In this document: one piece after another, positions 41,984 through 51,560 of the stretch
How positions within the stretch are numbered: the first letter of the stretch is position 1
Layout: every line of letters begins with the position of its first letter
Origin: Steroidobacter gossypii
GTDB lineage: Bacteria; Pseudomonadota; Gammaproteobacteria; Steroidobacterales; Steroidobacteraceae
Direction of reading: 5' to 3'
Assembly: GCF_016801985.1 (NCBI RefSeq)
Contig: NZ_JAEVLS010000001.1
Location: 868,001-932,000, forward strand
DNA length: 64,000 nucleotides
The notes under the pieces: model-generated
What the model was told of the DNA's origin: nothing
The model's database searches: none
The model's input: the letters and a program-made list of their open reading frames with translations, nothing else
Translations under genes and position numbers: made by a program

Positions 41984-44605
41984 TCAGTGATCCCCGATCA
42001 TGTCCCGGATGCGCTCGGCCAAAGTTTCCAGGGCGAACGGCTTGGTGATCATTTGCATGCCGGGCGACAGCAGATCGTTACTCACCGCGGCGTTGTGCGC
42101 GTAGCCTGTAATGAACAGCACCTTCAAATCCGGGCGATGCGCGCGCGCCGCGTCCGCGAGCTGACGGCCGTTGAAGCCGGGCAGGCCGACGTCCGAGATC
42201 AGCAGGTCGATGCGAACATCGGATAGCAGAATCGCCAGGCCGCTGGGACCATCCACGGCCTGCAACGATCGATAGCCCATCTCCGCGAGCAAATCGACAA
42301 CCAGGTCGCGCACCACCTGCTCGTCTTCGACTACCAGCACCACTTCCTCGCGTGCGTTGGGCTGGAGGGCGAGCGGCGCCGGCGCGGGTTCCTGCGATGA
42401 TTCGTGTTCGCCGTGATAACGCGGCAAGTACAGTTTGACCACAGTGCCTTTGCCTACTTCCGATTGAATCCTGGCGTAGCCGCCGGACTGGCGCGTGAAG
42501 CCATAGATCATCGACAACCCCAGACCGGTGCCCTGACCGATCGGCTTGGTGGTGAAAAAGGGATCGAACGCGCGGTTCACCACCTCCGGCGGCATGCCGA
42601 CGCCGGTATCCGTTACGCAGATCGCGATGTAATCGCCCGGCATCACGTCGCGAAGTTTCGCCTCGTGCGCGTCTTCCAGATGCGCGTTGCTGGTCTCGAT
42701 GGTGAGCTTGCCGCCGTCAGGCATGGCGTCGCGCGCGTTGATGGTCAGATTCAGTAACGCGCTCTCCAGCTGATTCTGGTCGCAGCGAGTCAGCCACAGC
42801 TGGGGATCTTCCACGAACTCCAGGCCGATGGTTTCGCCCAGGGTTCGTCGCAGCAACTCCTCCATGCCGAGGATCAGCCGATTGACATGCACCGGCCTGG
42901 GATCGAGCGCCTGGCGACGCGAGAACGCGAGCAAACGGTGCGTCAGCGCAGCTGCTCGATTGGCGGCCGTCATGGCGGCCGAGACGTACGCATTCACATC
43001 GATCTGCTGGCCGCGCGCCAGCTTCCTTTGCATCATGTCCAGCGAGCCGATGATGCCGGTCAGCAGGTTGTTGAAGTCGTGCGCAATCCCGCCAGTCAGC
43101 TGGCCGACCGCTTCCATCTTTTGCGACTGGCGCAGCGATTCTTCGGCCTCCGACAGCCGCTGCTGATCGCGGACGCGCTCCGTCACATCCTGCGCATATT
43201 GAAACGCACCGATGACGCGGCCGGCAGGATCACGCAACGAGGTGTACGTGATCTCGTAATGGCGCATCTGATCGCCTTCGCTCGGCGCCGTCGGCTCGAT
43301 CAATGTAAATTCTTCTCCCGCCAGCGCTCGACTCCAGCGGCTACCAGACAAAGCGAGCTGCTCGCGGCTGACTTTCAACAAGTCCAGCAGGCTCTGACCC
43401 ACTTCGGGGCGCACACCGATGCGGCGCTCGAAGCGATCGGCATACGCCTTGTTCAGAGCCAGGAATCGATAGTCCTTCCCGACCGCGGCCACCAGCGCCG
43501 TCACGGAATCCAGCAACTCGCCCCACAACTTGCGCTGAGCGACCGCGTGCTCGACGCGTTGCTCGAGCGTCGCATTGAGCTGTCGCAGAGCGTTCTCGGC
43601 GCGCGCGCGCTCAACTGCTTCCCAGGTGCGCTCGGCGGTCTCGCGCACCAATGCGACTTCATCATCGGTCCACCGACGAGGCTCGGCCTGATGCACATAC
43701 AACGCGCCCACCAGCCGGCCGCTCTTGATCAACGGCACACTGATGCCGGCGCGTGCACCGTTGACTCGATAGACGTCGGCGTCCGCGGCGTCCCGAATCA
43801 AAGGATCGGTGAAAGCATCTTCAACCCGCACCGTGTGGCCGGCCTGCAGCTCCCGCACCATCGCCTGGCCGAAAACGTCGAGCAGGTGCCGGCCGGCGAG
43901 ACTGGTCATGCCCGCGCTGGTCCAATCGCATACCACCATGCCGGTCTGCCCGGATGGATCCACCTCGCCGTAACCTACTCGCCCCGCTGTCAGCTGCCGC
44001 CCCACCATCTCCGCTGCCGCCTGCATGATTTCCGAGGCGTCGCTCAATGTGCGCAGCTTGTCTCGCAACGCCAGTTGGAAGGCGAGCTGCCGCTCGGCGC
44101 GCACCTTCTTGGTCGTCTCCATGCACAGGACCATCACGCCGCCGACGTTGTTCGGCGCGCTGGCGTCATCGATGGGGCTGAAGCTGTAGGTCCAGTAGAT
44201 TTCTTCGCGCTTGCCGAAGCGTGGGATCACCACGAGATGATCTTCCGCCCAGCTCGCTCCCTCGCCCGACATCACACGCTCGATCTGCGGCCCCATGATG
44301 GACCACGTTTCGGACCAGACTTCACGCAGCGGCGCGCCCAGCATGGCGGGATGCCGCTCTGGCCCGAGCGAGCTGCGATAAGCGTCGTTGTAAAAGCAAA
44401 GGAGCTCCGGCCCCCAGAACACGCAGGCCGGATGTTGGGTGGTGAGCAGGATTCGCAGGGCGGTGCGCAAGCCCTGCGGCCAGCGTAGTGGCGAACCCAA
44501 CGAGGTGCGGTCCCAGTGGAAACCTCGGATCAGTTCGCCAAGCTCGCCGCCCCCGCCGAGAAACGTGGCAGGTCCGTCCACACGCATGAAAGGCGAAGTG
44601 CTCAC
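41984..44605 (-). CDS. Hybrid sensor histidine kinase / response regulator
   Basis: An 873-residue cytoplasmic sensor. Order of domains: an N-terminal PAS-like region (about 30-170), a GAF domain (about 185-335), a coiled coil, a second PAS (about 360-478), the phosphoacceptor helix with His509 in GGIAHDFNNLLTG, an ATPase domain (NARDAMPDG, DTGVGM, GQGTGLGLSM) and a C-terminal receiver with Asp805 in LISDVGLPG. No membrane helices, so it senses an internal or diffusible signal, possibly light or redox through PAS or GAF. No separate output regulator is adjacent. The start is GTG at 44605. Confidence 0.92.
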   Translation of the reverse strand: MSTSPFMRVDGPATFLGGGGELGELIRGFHWDRTSLGSPLRWPQGLRTALRILLTTQHPACVFWGPELLCFYNDAYRSSLGPERHPAMLGAPLREVWSETWSIMGPQIERVMSGEGASWAEDHLVVIPRFGKREEIYWTYSFSPIDDASAPNNVGGVMVLCMETTKKVRAERQLAFQLALRDKLRTLSDASEIMQAAAEMVGRQLTAGRVGYGEVDPSGQTGMVVCDWTSAGMTSLAGRHLLDVFGQAMVRELQAGHTVRVEDAFTDPLIRDAADADVYRVNGARAGISVPLIKSGRLVGALYVHQAEPRRWTDDEVALVRETAERTWEAVERARAENALRQLNATLEQRVEHAVAQRKLWGELLDSVTALVAAVGKDYRFLALNKAYADRFERRIGVRPEVGQSLLDLLKVSREQLALSGSRWSRALAGEEFTLIEPTAPSEGDQMRHYEITYTSLRDPAGRVIGAFQYAQDVTERVRDQQRLSEAEESLRQSQKMEAVGQLTGGIAHDFNNLLTGIIGSLDMMQRKLARGQQIDVNAYVSAAMTAANRAAALTHRLLAFSRRQALDPRPVHVNRLILGMEELLRRTLGETIGLEFVEDPQLWLTRCDQNQLESALLNLTINARDAMPDGGKLTIETSNAHLEDAHEAKLRDVMPGDYIAICVTDTGVGMPPEVVNRAFDPFFTTKPIGQGTGLGLSMIYGFTRQSGGYARIQSEVGKGTVVKLYLPRYHGEHESSQEPAPAPLALQPNAREEVVLVVEDEQVVRDLVVDLLAEMGYRSLQAVDGPSGLAILLSDVRIDLLISDVGLPGFNGRQLADAARAHRPDLKVLFITGYAHNAAVSNDLLSPGMQMITKPFALETLAERIRDMIGDH

Positions 44606-44728
44606 GTACAGAGCGTGCCGCCTCCGCGCGCGTGGGTCAACGCGGGATGATCACTCTGTCAACGCGATTTTCCGCAACTTATCGATGTGCGTGAGCGCCC
44701 ATAACATCCGGCGCGATAGTAGGGAATG

Positions 44729-46012
44729 TCACAGCAGCGCCTGGTAAACCAGATTGCGCAACAGCGACCGATAGTGAGTGCGCAACCGAATATCGGATGC
44801 CTGCAACATCAATACCGCGATCAATTTCTCCTGCGGATCCACCCAGAAATAGGGTCCAGTGGCGCCGCCCCAGTAGTAATCGCCCACGGAGCCGGGCGCC
44901 ATGCTTCGGCCCGGCTCCATGCGCACTCCCACACCCAGCCCGTAGCCCTGTCCATATTGGGGCAACGGCGCGGTCAGGCCCAGTTCCAAGGTGAATGCGC
45001 CGTAACTCACATCCGGCGGCAGATGGTTGCTGGTCATCAGCTCGACGCTCTTGCGTGACAACAGCCTGACGCCGTCGAGCTCGCCGCCGTTGAGCAACAT
45101 TTGGGCGAAGCGGGCGTAATCCTCCGCGGTGGACAACAATCCGCCGCCGCCCGAAAACCATTTCGGCGGCCTGGCCGGGTTGTAACCGATCACCACCGGC
45201 GTGGCGCCCGGGGCAGCCTGCGCCTGCGCGAGTCGCGATGTTTGCCGAGCGTCGAGCAGAAATGCGGTGTCGCGCATACCGAGCGGACGCGCAATGCGCT
45301 CCACGATGAACTGATTCAGGTCCATGCCGGCTTGCACTTCCACGATGCGCCCGATCACATCGTTCGACATTCCGTACTCGAACGCGGCGCCCGGCTGGAA
45401 TGCCAGCGGCAGTTTTGCCAGCTTGTCGACCAGCTGCGCGTTGGTTTGCTGATCGTCCATGGTGCCCGCGGCGCGATACGCCTGCTGCACCAGGGAGTCG
45501 CCGAAGATGCCGTAGGTCATGCCGGAGGTGTGCCGCATCAGGTCCTGCACCGTGACCTCGCGACGCGCCGGTTCCAGCGCAAGCCGCCGGTCGCCGTTGC
45601 CGTCCTTCACCTCCACGCCCACCTGCAGGTTCTTCAACTGCGGCAGATAGACCGAGGCTGGATCCATCAACTGCAGCTTGCCTTCTTCGGCCAGCATCAA
45701 GGCCGCCACCATGGTGACCGGCTTGGTCATCGAAGCGATGCGAAAGATAGAATCGGGCCGCATCGGGCTGTGGGCGGCACGATCCTGGAACCCAAAGGTT
45801 TGCAGATAGGCGACTTTGCCCTGGCGCGCCACCAGCACGACCGCACCGGGAATTTTTCCGCTGGCTACGTCGGCATTGAACGTGTCGGTCAGTCGTTGCA
45901 AACGTTGCGACGAAAAGCCGACCGCTTCGGGCCTGGCTTTGGGTAACGGCGCGGCCAGCGCCGCTCCCGCTGTCACCAGCGCCACCAACAAGCCAACAAC
46001 GAGCTTTCTCAT
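44729..46012 (-). CDS. Exported serine hydrolase (class C beta-lactamase fold)
   Basis: A 427-residue protein with a signal peptide (VVGLLVALVTAGAALA). The serine nucleophile is Ser94 in ASMTK with Lys97; HTSGMTYG and Tyr213 in FEYGMSND complete the beta-lactamase/esterase-type active site. This family includes esterases, D-aminopeptidases and transesterases as well as beta-lactamases; substrate unknown. It begins 11 bp downstream of a GntP-type permease gene, so the two are probably one transcript. Confidence 0.87.
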   Translation of the reverse strand: MRKLVVGLLVALVTAGAALAAPLPKARPEAVGFSSQRLQRLTDTFNADVASGKIPGAVVLVARQGKVAYLQTFGFQDRAAHSPMRPDSIFRIASMTKPVTMVAALMLAEEGKLQLMDPASVYLPQLKNLQVGVEVKDGNGDRRLALEPARREVTVQDLMRHTSGMTYGIFGDSLVQQAYRAAGTMDDQQTNAQLVDKLAKLPLAFQPGAAFEYGMSNDVIGRIVEVQAGMDLNQFIVERIARPLGMRDTAFLLDARQTSRLAQAQAAPGATPVVIGYNPARPPKWFSGGGGLLSTAEDYARFAQMLLNGGELDGVRLLSRKSVELMTSNHLPPDVSYGAFTLELGLTAPLPQYGQGYGLGVGVRMEPGRSMAPGSVGDYYWGGATGPYFWVDPQEKLIAVLMLQASDIRLRTHYRSLLRNLVYQALL

Positions 46013-46023
46013 TCTCTTGATCT

Positions 46024-47415
46024 CTAGACGAGGCCGGTCGCGTAGTACACGGCGATCACAAAGAACACGGCCAAGGTTTTCACGCAGGTAATCGCGAACA
46101 CATCTTTGTACGACTGCCGATGCGTCAGTCCCGTGACTGCGAGCAGCGTGATGACTGCGCCATTGTGCGGCAAAGTATCCATGCCGCCGCTGGCCATCGC
46201 GGCGACTCGATGCAGGACATCGGGTGAAATCCCCGCCGCCTGCGCCGCCGCCATGAATTGTTCGGACATGGCGGCGAGCGCGATGCTCAGCCCGCCCGAT
46301 GCCGAGCCTGTGATGCCCGCCAAGGTGGTCACGGTGATGGCTTCGTTCACCAACGGGTCCGGGATCGCCAGCAACGCATTGCGAATGATCAGGAAGCCAG
46401 GCAACGCTGCGATCACTGCGCCAAAGCCGTATTCAGAGGCGGTGTTCATCGACGCCAGCAGGGCACCGCCGACCGCGTTCTTCGTGCCTTCCGCGAACTT
46501 CGTTACCACCGGTCGAAAAGCAAACACGAGCACCGTGAGGATGCCCATGAGCAACGCGCCCATGACGGCCCAGATGGCCACCACGCCGGACAACTGCGTG
46601 ACCAGCGGTTGCGCCAGCCCTTCAAGACGAGTTTCGATGGTCGGCTCATAGAACCCAGGGATAAGCCGGGTGAATGCCAGATTGGCGACGCCGACCACGA
46701 GCAGCGGCAGTATGGCGAGCAGCGGATGCGTGGAGTTGCCCGTGGCTATTTGTTCCGGCTCGTTGCTATGGCCGGTGCCGTAACCTTCGCCGGCGCGCAT
46801 CGCCTCTCGGCGCCGCCAGTTCAGATACAACAAACCGCAAGCAAGAATGAACGCACCCCCGATGACCCCCAGGACCGGAGCCGCCCAGGTCGTAGTGCCG
46901 AAGAACGTGGTGGGAATGATGTTTTGAATCTGTGGCGTGCCCGGCAGCGCGTCCATGGTGAAGGTGAAGGCGCCGAGGGCAATCGTGCCCGGAATCAGCC
47001 GTTTGGGAATGTCACCGCGCCGAAACATTTCAGCCGCGAAGGGATAGACGGCGAACACCACCACGAACAGCGATACGCCGCCGTAGGTCAGCAGCGCGCA
47101 CACCAGCACGATGGAGAGGATCGCACGCTCCTGCCCCACCAGGCGAATCACTGCGGCCGCGATGGACTGCGAGAATCCGGACAGCTCGATCAGCTTGCCG
47201 AACACCGCACCGAGCAGGAACACCGGGAAATAAAGCTTCAGGAACCCGACCATGCGTTCCATGAACAGGCCGGTGAACACCGACGGCACGGCGGCCGGGT
47301 CGGTCAGCAGCACCGCCAGTAACGCAGCCAGCGGCGCGAACAGAATGACGCTGTAGCCGCGGTACGCGGCCAGCATCAGCAACCCCAAGGCGAGCACGAC
47401 GATCGCGAAAGTCAT
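46024..47415 (-). CDS. GntP-family permease
   Basis: A 463-residue membrane protein with about 12 helices. Characteristic segments are GLLMLAAYRGYSVILFAPLA, SLFVVVFAVYPFAAEMFRRG, FTMDALPGTPQIQNIIPTTF and ASGGMDTLPHNGAVITLLAV. GntP permeases import hydroxylated acids such as gluconate, D-glycerate or 3-hydroxybutyrate by proton symport; the presence of an exported hydrolase next door suggests uptake of the hydrolysis product. The ATG at 47415 was chosen because the upstream frame is not membrane-like. Confidence 0.87.
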   Translation of the reverse strand: MTFAIVVLALGLLMLAAYRGYSVILFAPLAALLAVLLTDPAAVPSVFTGLFMERMVGFLKLYFPVFLLGAVFGKLIELSGFSQSIAAAVIRLVGQERAILSIVLVCALLTYGGVSLFVVVFAVYPFAAEMFRRGDIPKRLIPGTIALGAFTFTMDALPGTPQIQNIIPTTFFGTTTWAAPVLGVIGGAFILACGLLYLNWRRREAMRAGEGYGTGHSNEPEQIATGNSTHPLLAILPLLVVGVANLAFTRLIPGFYEPTIETRLEGLAQPLVTQLSGVVAIWAVMGALLMGILTVLVFAFRPVVTKFAEGTKNAVGGALLASMNTASEYGFGAVIAALPGFLIIRNALLAIPDPLVNEAITVTTLAGITGSASGGLSIALAAMSEQFMAAAQAAGISPDVLHRVAAMASGGMDTLPHNGAVITLLAVTGLTHRQSYKDVFAITCVKTLAVFFVIAVYYATGLV

Positions 47416-47601
47416 TGCGCCTGTTACGGCGCAATCGCTGACCGATGCCGCCGCCCCCTCGAAAAAACCGCTTTGACCGCCTGACGACAATTAATTCATC
47501 AGGTGATGATTTTCAGTCGAGCTTGCCTGCGCGGCGCGGGGGTGTCAACCGCGGAACGAGTCCTCGTGCCGAGCGCCAACCGTACCGGCTACACTGCTCG
47601 G

Positions 47602-48870
47602 ATGGACAACATCACGCACACCATCATCGGCACGCTGGTCGGCGAGGTTACCGCCCGTGTCGCGCCAAGCAGGCGTAGCACGCTGCCGCCCGCCACACGC
47701 CGCAATCTGTGCGTGACGCTGGCCGCGGTAGGAAGCAACCTGCCGGACTCCGATCTGCTGTATTCATTCTTCGGGCGGGATCTGAATTATCTGCTGCATC
47801 ATCGCGGCCACACACATACGGTCGTAATTGCGGTGCTGCTGGGTCTAGCGGTGTTGGCGATAACGCGCTGGTGGATACGACGGCGCGGCCTGCAAGCCTC
47901 ACCGGCCGACTACGGCTTGCTGGCCGGAGTGTTGTTGTTCACGCCATTGCTCCATATCGCAATGGACTTCACCAACAACTACGGCGTGCATCCATTCTGG
48001 CCAGTGGACAATCGTTGGTTCTATGGCGATTCGGTGTTCATCATCGAGCCGCTGCTCTGGGCCGCGTGCGCGCCGCTGGCTTTCATATTCAGAACTCATG
48101 TGGCTCGCTTTGCGGTGCTGCTGTTGATGGTCGGGGCGATCGCGTTGTGCTTCTTCAGCGGGATGGTGCCCCAGCTGCTGGCAGCCGCGTACGCGTTGCT
48201 GGTGGCGGCAATGTTGTTGGTCGGTCAGCGCGCACCCACGAAGGTTGCACTCGCCGCGGGTGTTACATTGTGGCTGGGAGTTACAGCAATGTTTGCACTC
48301 AGCGCGCAGACCGCGAGAGCGCACATTGATGCCATCGCCGCCCGCCAGTTTCCCGAAGGAACCATCGTTGACCGCATTGTTACGCCGATGCCCGTGAATC
48401 CGACCTGCTGGGAAGTGATGCTGCTACAAAAGGAAGGTGACAACGCGGTATTACGGAGAGCGATGCTGGCGCTGTCGCCCGCTTGGCTCACCGCAGATAA
48501 ATGCTTGAGCCGAAGCCTCGACATGCCGATCACGGCGCCGCTGGTTCCCGTGCCGAGCGACAACACCGAGCAGGTGAAATGGTACGGCCAGATCAGCACA
48601 CCGCTCGCACGGCTCGCCACCCTCGCCGCGACCAACTGCGAAGCCGCCGCCGCGCTGCGCTTCATTCGCATGCCCTGGCTGGCGAACGTCAAAGACGGAT
48701 TGGTGCTCGGCGACCTTCGCTACGACCGTGAGGAGGAACTGGGCTTCGCGGAAATTGCGCTTGGGGAGCCGCCGGTTTGCCCTTCGTTCGTGCCGAAGTG
48801 GGTCGAGCCCCGGCGTGATTTGTTGGAGCCCGGCGCGGCGAACATGAGTAGCGCGCGCAGCCAACCTTGA
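47602..48870 (+). CDS. DUF457/YdjM-type membrane-bound metal-dependent hydrolase
   Basis: A 422-residue inner-membrane protein. The N-terminal half has MDNITHTIIG, SNLPDSDLL (Asp49, Asp51), HHRGHTHT (His66, 67, 70, 72) and HIAMDFTNNYGVHPF, the histidine/aspartate clusters of the YdjM/DUF457 family, with seven or so helices. The C-terminal half is a soluble domain without recognised family. The reaction is not known. No strong ribosome site precedes the ATG; longer starts in the same frame are less hydrophobic and less likely. Confidence 0.8.
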   Translation: MDNITHTIIGTLVGEVTARVAPSRRSTLPPATRRNLCVTLAAVGSNLPDSDLLYSFFGRDLNYLLHHRGHTHTVVIAVLLGLAVLAITRWWIRRRGLQASPADYGLLAGVLLFTPLLHIAMDFTNNYGVHPFWPVDNRWFYGDSVFIIEPLLWAACAPLAFIFRTHVARFAVLLLMVGAIALCFFSGMVPQLLAAAYALLVAAMLLVGQRAPTKVALAAGVTLWLGVTAMFALSAQTARAHIDAIAARQFPEGTIVDRIVTPMPVNPTCWEVMLLQKEGDNAVLRRAMLALSPAWLTADKCLSRSLDMPITAPLVPVPSDNTEQVKWYGQISTPLARLATLAATNCEAAAALRFIRMPWLANVKDGLVLGDLRYDREEELGFAEIALGEPPVCPSFVPKWVEPRRDLLEPGAANMSSARSQP

Positions 48871-48907
48871 TGGCGACCACCCGCGCCCGGGGTTGGCTTA
48901 GCCATCG

Positions 48908-49297
48908 CTATTTGCGTCTGGCAATGAAGCTGCCTTCGCCGAACTGCCCGAACACCGCTTTACCTTTCATGGTGTCGCCTTCCACGGTGCCCGTGTAGTC
49001 GAGTTTCAAATCGGCTCCTGGCATCTCGAGGGTGAAATCGAACGCCACCGCCGCGCCTTTCACCGAGCCCGTGTAATCGACGATGCCCGCCTCGCTAGTG
49101 ATGGTGCCAGCCAGGGCAGATCCCGTTTGCCGCACTGTCATGTGCGCGTCCTGCTTGCCCATCCGGCTCTCGGTGGTCAGCACCCACTCACCGGACAGAT
49201 CTGCGACCTTCGACTGAGGCTGCGATGGCGGCGTGCTCACGCAGGCACCCAGCAACAGCGCGACCGAAGTCACAATCCACGCCCGTCTCGTCTGCAT
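48908..49297 (-). CDS. Small lipoprotein, unknown
   Basis: A 129-residue protein with lipobox LLGAC (Cys19) after a short signal peptide (RRAWIVTSVALLLGA). The mature part is a small beta-rich domain (LSGEWVLTTESRMGKQDAHM, LDYTGTVEGDTMKGKAVFGQ) resembling the repeat-like lipocalin/ganglioside-activator-type exported domains often found next to peptidases. I do not assign a function. It is convergent with the DUF457 gene. Confidence 0.75.
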   Translation of the reverse strand: MQTRRAWIVTSVALLLGACVSTPPSQPQSKVADLSGEWVLTTESRMGKQDAHMTVRQTGSALAGTITSEAGIVDYTGSVKGAAVAFDFTLEMPGADLKLDYTGTVEGDTMKGKAVFGQFGEGSFIARRK

Positions 49298-49506
49298 CCG
49301 TTTCTCCCCACGACGAGCGCAGAGCTTAGCCTAGCGATGCGCACCTGAGCGTGCATCGGTCACGAGATGGTCATGAGCGGTTCGAATCCTTGTCAGCAAC
49401 GGCCGGCAGCTCCCCGGCGTAAAAGTCAGGGTCCTGTCAGCAAGGATTCGATAAGCTCGCGCCGCTTGTCCCAGCAATTAGCCCAGCAATTAGCCAGGTG
49501 TCATCC

Positions 49507-49974
49507 ATGAATCGAATGCTTCGTTCCGCCGTCGTCGCGACTCTGCTGGTCCCCGCCGTCACGCTGCTGGCGCAGGCGTCCGAGCCTGCCAACGTCAAGC
49601 AGCTGCAGAAGGATCGACACGAGCACTACGAGAAGCTGGGCGAGCAGTTCAAGGTCGTGCGCGACCAGGTGCGTGTCGACAAGCCGGACCTCGCGGCCAT
49701 CAAGACCGCCGCCAAATTCGTCAGCGCCGCCGCCGCCGAGCAGGAAAAGTGGTTCCCCGCCGGCTCCGGCCCGGAAGCCGGCAAGACCGATGCGCTGCCC
49801 GCGATCTGGGCCAAGCCGGCCGAGTTCAAGAAGGCCATGCAAATGTTCAGCGACGCCGCGCCAAAGCTGCAAGCTGCTGCTGACAGCGGCAACGTTGCCG
49901 CCATCAAGACCGCCTTCGGTGACGTCGGCAAGGCCTGCAAGAACTGCCATGAGCAGTTCCGCGCCGACGACTGA
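49507..49974 (+). CDS. Class II cytochrome c (cytochrome c')
   Basis: A 155-residue periplasmic protein with a signal peptide (VVATLLVPAVTLLAQA). It is mostly helical and has one C-terminal haem-binding motif, Cys144-Lys-Asn-Cys147-His148, as in the four-helix cytochrome c' and c-556 type. It may carry electrons or bind NO. The ATG at 49507 was preferred to an in-frame GTG at 49498. It stands alone; no partner oxidoreductase is adjacent. Confidence 0.9.
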   Translation: MNRMLRSAVVATLLVPAVTLLAQASEPANVKQLQKDRHEHYEKLGEQFKVVRDQVRVDKPDLAAIKTAAKFVSAAAAEQEKWFPAGSGPEAGKTDALPAIWAKPAEFKKAMQMFSDAAPKLQAAADSGNVAAIKTAFGDVGKACKNCHEQFRADD

Positions 49975-50211
49975 TCCGATCCCAGCGATGACGACATTGC
50001 ACCCGGGCAGCTCCCGCTCCCGGGCGCAGTTATTTACGCCAACCGAAACGTCCGCCAAACGACGCCAGCCTCTCGACCAAGCTTCCGGAAGACCGAAAGG
50101 GTCGCTACTGACGCGTCTCCGAGCCCGAACGAAGCCGCTTGCCCGGACACAAAGACGCGAGTACGCTGCCACTCCTTCCCGTCAACCCATACAAGAGAGG
50201 TCCAGAGAACT
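49975..50211. other. Leader region with small hairpins upstream of rsgA
   Basis: Together with the short frame at 50212-50280 this forms a 393-bp gap before rsgA. It holds short hairpins: GACC-GAAA-GGGTC (about 50090-50102), the palindrome CTTCCGGAAG, and GACGCGTC. I cannot assign them to a known RNA class. No convincing gene reads on the minus strand. Confidence 0.4.
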
Positions 50212-50280
50212 ATGACTGCGCGAACTGCGATCTCCGCCGGGTTGATTCTGCAAATCTCTTGGTTCGGCACTCGCTGCTGA
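50212..50280 (+). CDS. Possible 22-residue leader peptide upstream of rsgA
   Basis: ATG at 50212 follows AGAGAGG with suitable spacing and opens a 22-codon frame ending QISWFGTRC-stop. It lies 87 bp upstream of rsgA. Between it and rsgA are the hairpin CGTTCCTC-GCAA-GAGGAGCG (50316-50335) and CCCCTGGGG near the rsgA ribosome site. This layout resembles a translation-attenuation leader, but nothing proves it is translated. Confidence 0.3.
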   Translation: MTARTAISAGLILQISWFGTRC

Positions 50281-50367
50281 TCTAACGACCGCGTTCACCC
50301 CGGCGTTGCTACGCCCGTTCCTCGCAAGAGGAGCGGATGTCGTGTCGCATTCCCCTGGGGTTCACGC

Positions 50368-51429
50368 ATGTCATCGTCCACGTTTTCTCTGGCCCGCCTC
50401 GGCTGGCGCCCGTTCCATTCACAGCAACTCACGTTACAAGACTTCGAATCCGCTCATCCCGCTCGCGTAACAAGCGTGCATCGTAGTGGACTCATAGTGC
50501 TTTCAGAGCAAGGATCAGCCACCGTCACCGCCCCGCCTCGCGTACTCGACACTATCGAGTTCCCGATCACCGTCGGCGACTGGCTCCTCATCGAACACGA
50601 CGCACCTCGCGTCTGCCGGGTCTTATCTCCGTACTCGCTGATCAAACGTCAGGCCGCCGGCACCGACCATCGCCTGCAAACCATCGCAGCGAACCTGGAC
50701 ACTCTGTTCGTGGTGACTTCATGCAACAACGATTTCAACCTCTCGCGACTGGAGCGTTACCTTGCCCTCGCATACGAAGCCCAGGTCGAGCCGGTGATCC
50801 TCATCACCAAAGCCGACCTGACCGACAACCCGACGTCATACATCGATGAGATCCAAACGCTGGGCACAAACGCAACAGCCATAACCATCAACGCGACAGA
50901 CGCAACCCAGGTAGCCACCACACTGGCCCCATGGCTGCAGCCCGGCCAGACAGTGGCCTTCGTCGGATCCTCCGGCGTCGGCAAGTCCACTCTGGTGAAC
51001 ACACTGATCGGCCAGTCTCAGCAAGAGACCGGCAGCATTCGCGAGGACGACAGCAAAGGCCGCCACACCACCACATCGCGTGAAATGTTCCCACTCGCTA
51101 GCGGCGCCTGGATCATCGACACGCCCGGCATGCGCGAGCTGAAGATCGGTGCGATCGGCAGCGGCTTGCGAACCGTCTTCGACAATGTCGAAGCGCTCGC
51201 CGAGCAGTGTCACTTCCGCGACTGTCGTCACGAGTCAGAAGCAGGCTGTGCAGTGCTAGCCGCAGTCGCGGCCGGCAAACTCGACCCGCGCCGACTGGCG
51301 AACTACCACAAGCTCCAGCGTGAAGCCGCGCTCGCCGGAATGTCGAATCGCGAGCGCCGCGCCCGCAACAGACAATTCGGCCGGATCACGGCGTCAGCAA
51401 TGAAAATCAAGGGCAGGAACAAACGTTGA
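50368..51429 (+). CDS. rsgA: Ribosome small-subunit-dependent GTPase A
   Basis: A 353-residue circularly permuted GTPase. The N-terminal OB-fold (residues 30-90) is followed by TKAD (147-150, G4), Walker A GSSGVGKST (200-208, G1), DTPGM (251-255, G3) and a zinc motif with Cys281, Cys286, His288 and Cys294. RsgA checks late 30S maturation and releases assembly factors such as RbfA. Because codon use seems richer in ACA/CAA than neighbours it may be a second, acquired paralogue; that is tentative. The start is an ATG with CTGGGG upstream. Confidence 0.93.
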   Translation: MSSSTFSLARLGWRPFHSQQLTLQDFESAHPARVTSVHRSGLIVLSEQGSATVTAPPRVLDTIEFPITVGDWLLIEHDAPRVCRVLSPYSLIKRQAAGTDHRLQTIAANLDTLFVVTSCNNDFNLSRLERYLALAYEAQVEPVILITKADLTDNPTSYIDEIQTLGTNATAITINATDATQVATTLAPWLQPGQTVAFVGSSGVGKSTLVNTLIGQSQQETGSIREDDSKGRHTTTSREMFPLASGAWIIDTPGMRELKIGAIGSGLRTVFDNVEALAEQCHFRDCRHESEAGCAVLAAVAAGKLDPRRLANYHKLQREAALAGMSNRERRARNRQFGRITASAMKIKGRNKR

Positions 51430-51435
51430 CACCGC

Positions 51436-51487
51436 GGCGGGCAACTTGAATGGGTATTACCGACACGGTTGCACAAAGTTGCCCGCC
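51436..51487. repeat. 12-bp inverted repeat between rsgA and the DksA-like gene
   Basis: GGCGGGCAACTT (51436-51447) pairs perfectly with AAGTTGCCCGCC (51476-51487) across a 28-base loop. It lies just past the rsgA stop, 73 bp before the DksA-like gene. No T tract follows, so it is either a 3' stabiliser or part of the DksA-like leader. Confidence 0.55.
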
Positions 51488-51560
51488 CCCTCTCACCTCG
51501 CAGGAACCCACCGCCCGGCAGCGGGTTACATAACAGTCTCAGCCTGAGAGTGGAACGGAA

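Noticed and set aside
49377-49391. GGTTCGAATCC resembling a tRNA T-arm
   Set aside because: The five bases on each side do not pair, and no D-arm, anticodon stem or acceptor stem can be drawn in the 75 bases upstream.
50034-50270. 78-codon minus-strand frame before rsgA
   Set aside because: No ribosome site, no domain, and it covers the hairpins and the candidate leader peptide on the plus strand.
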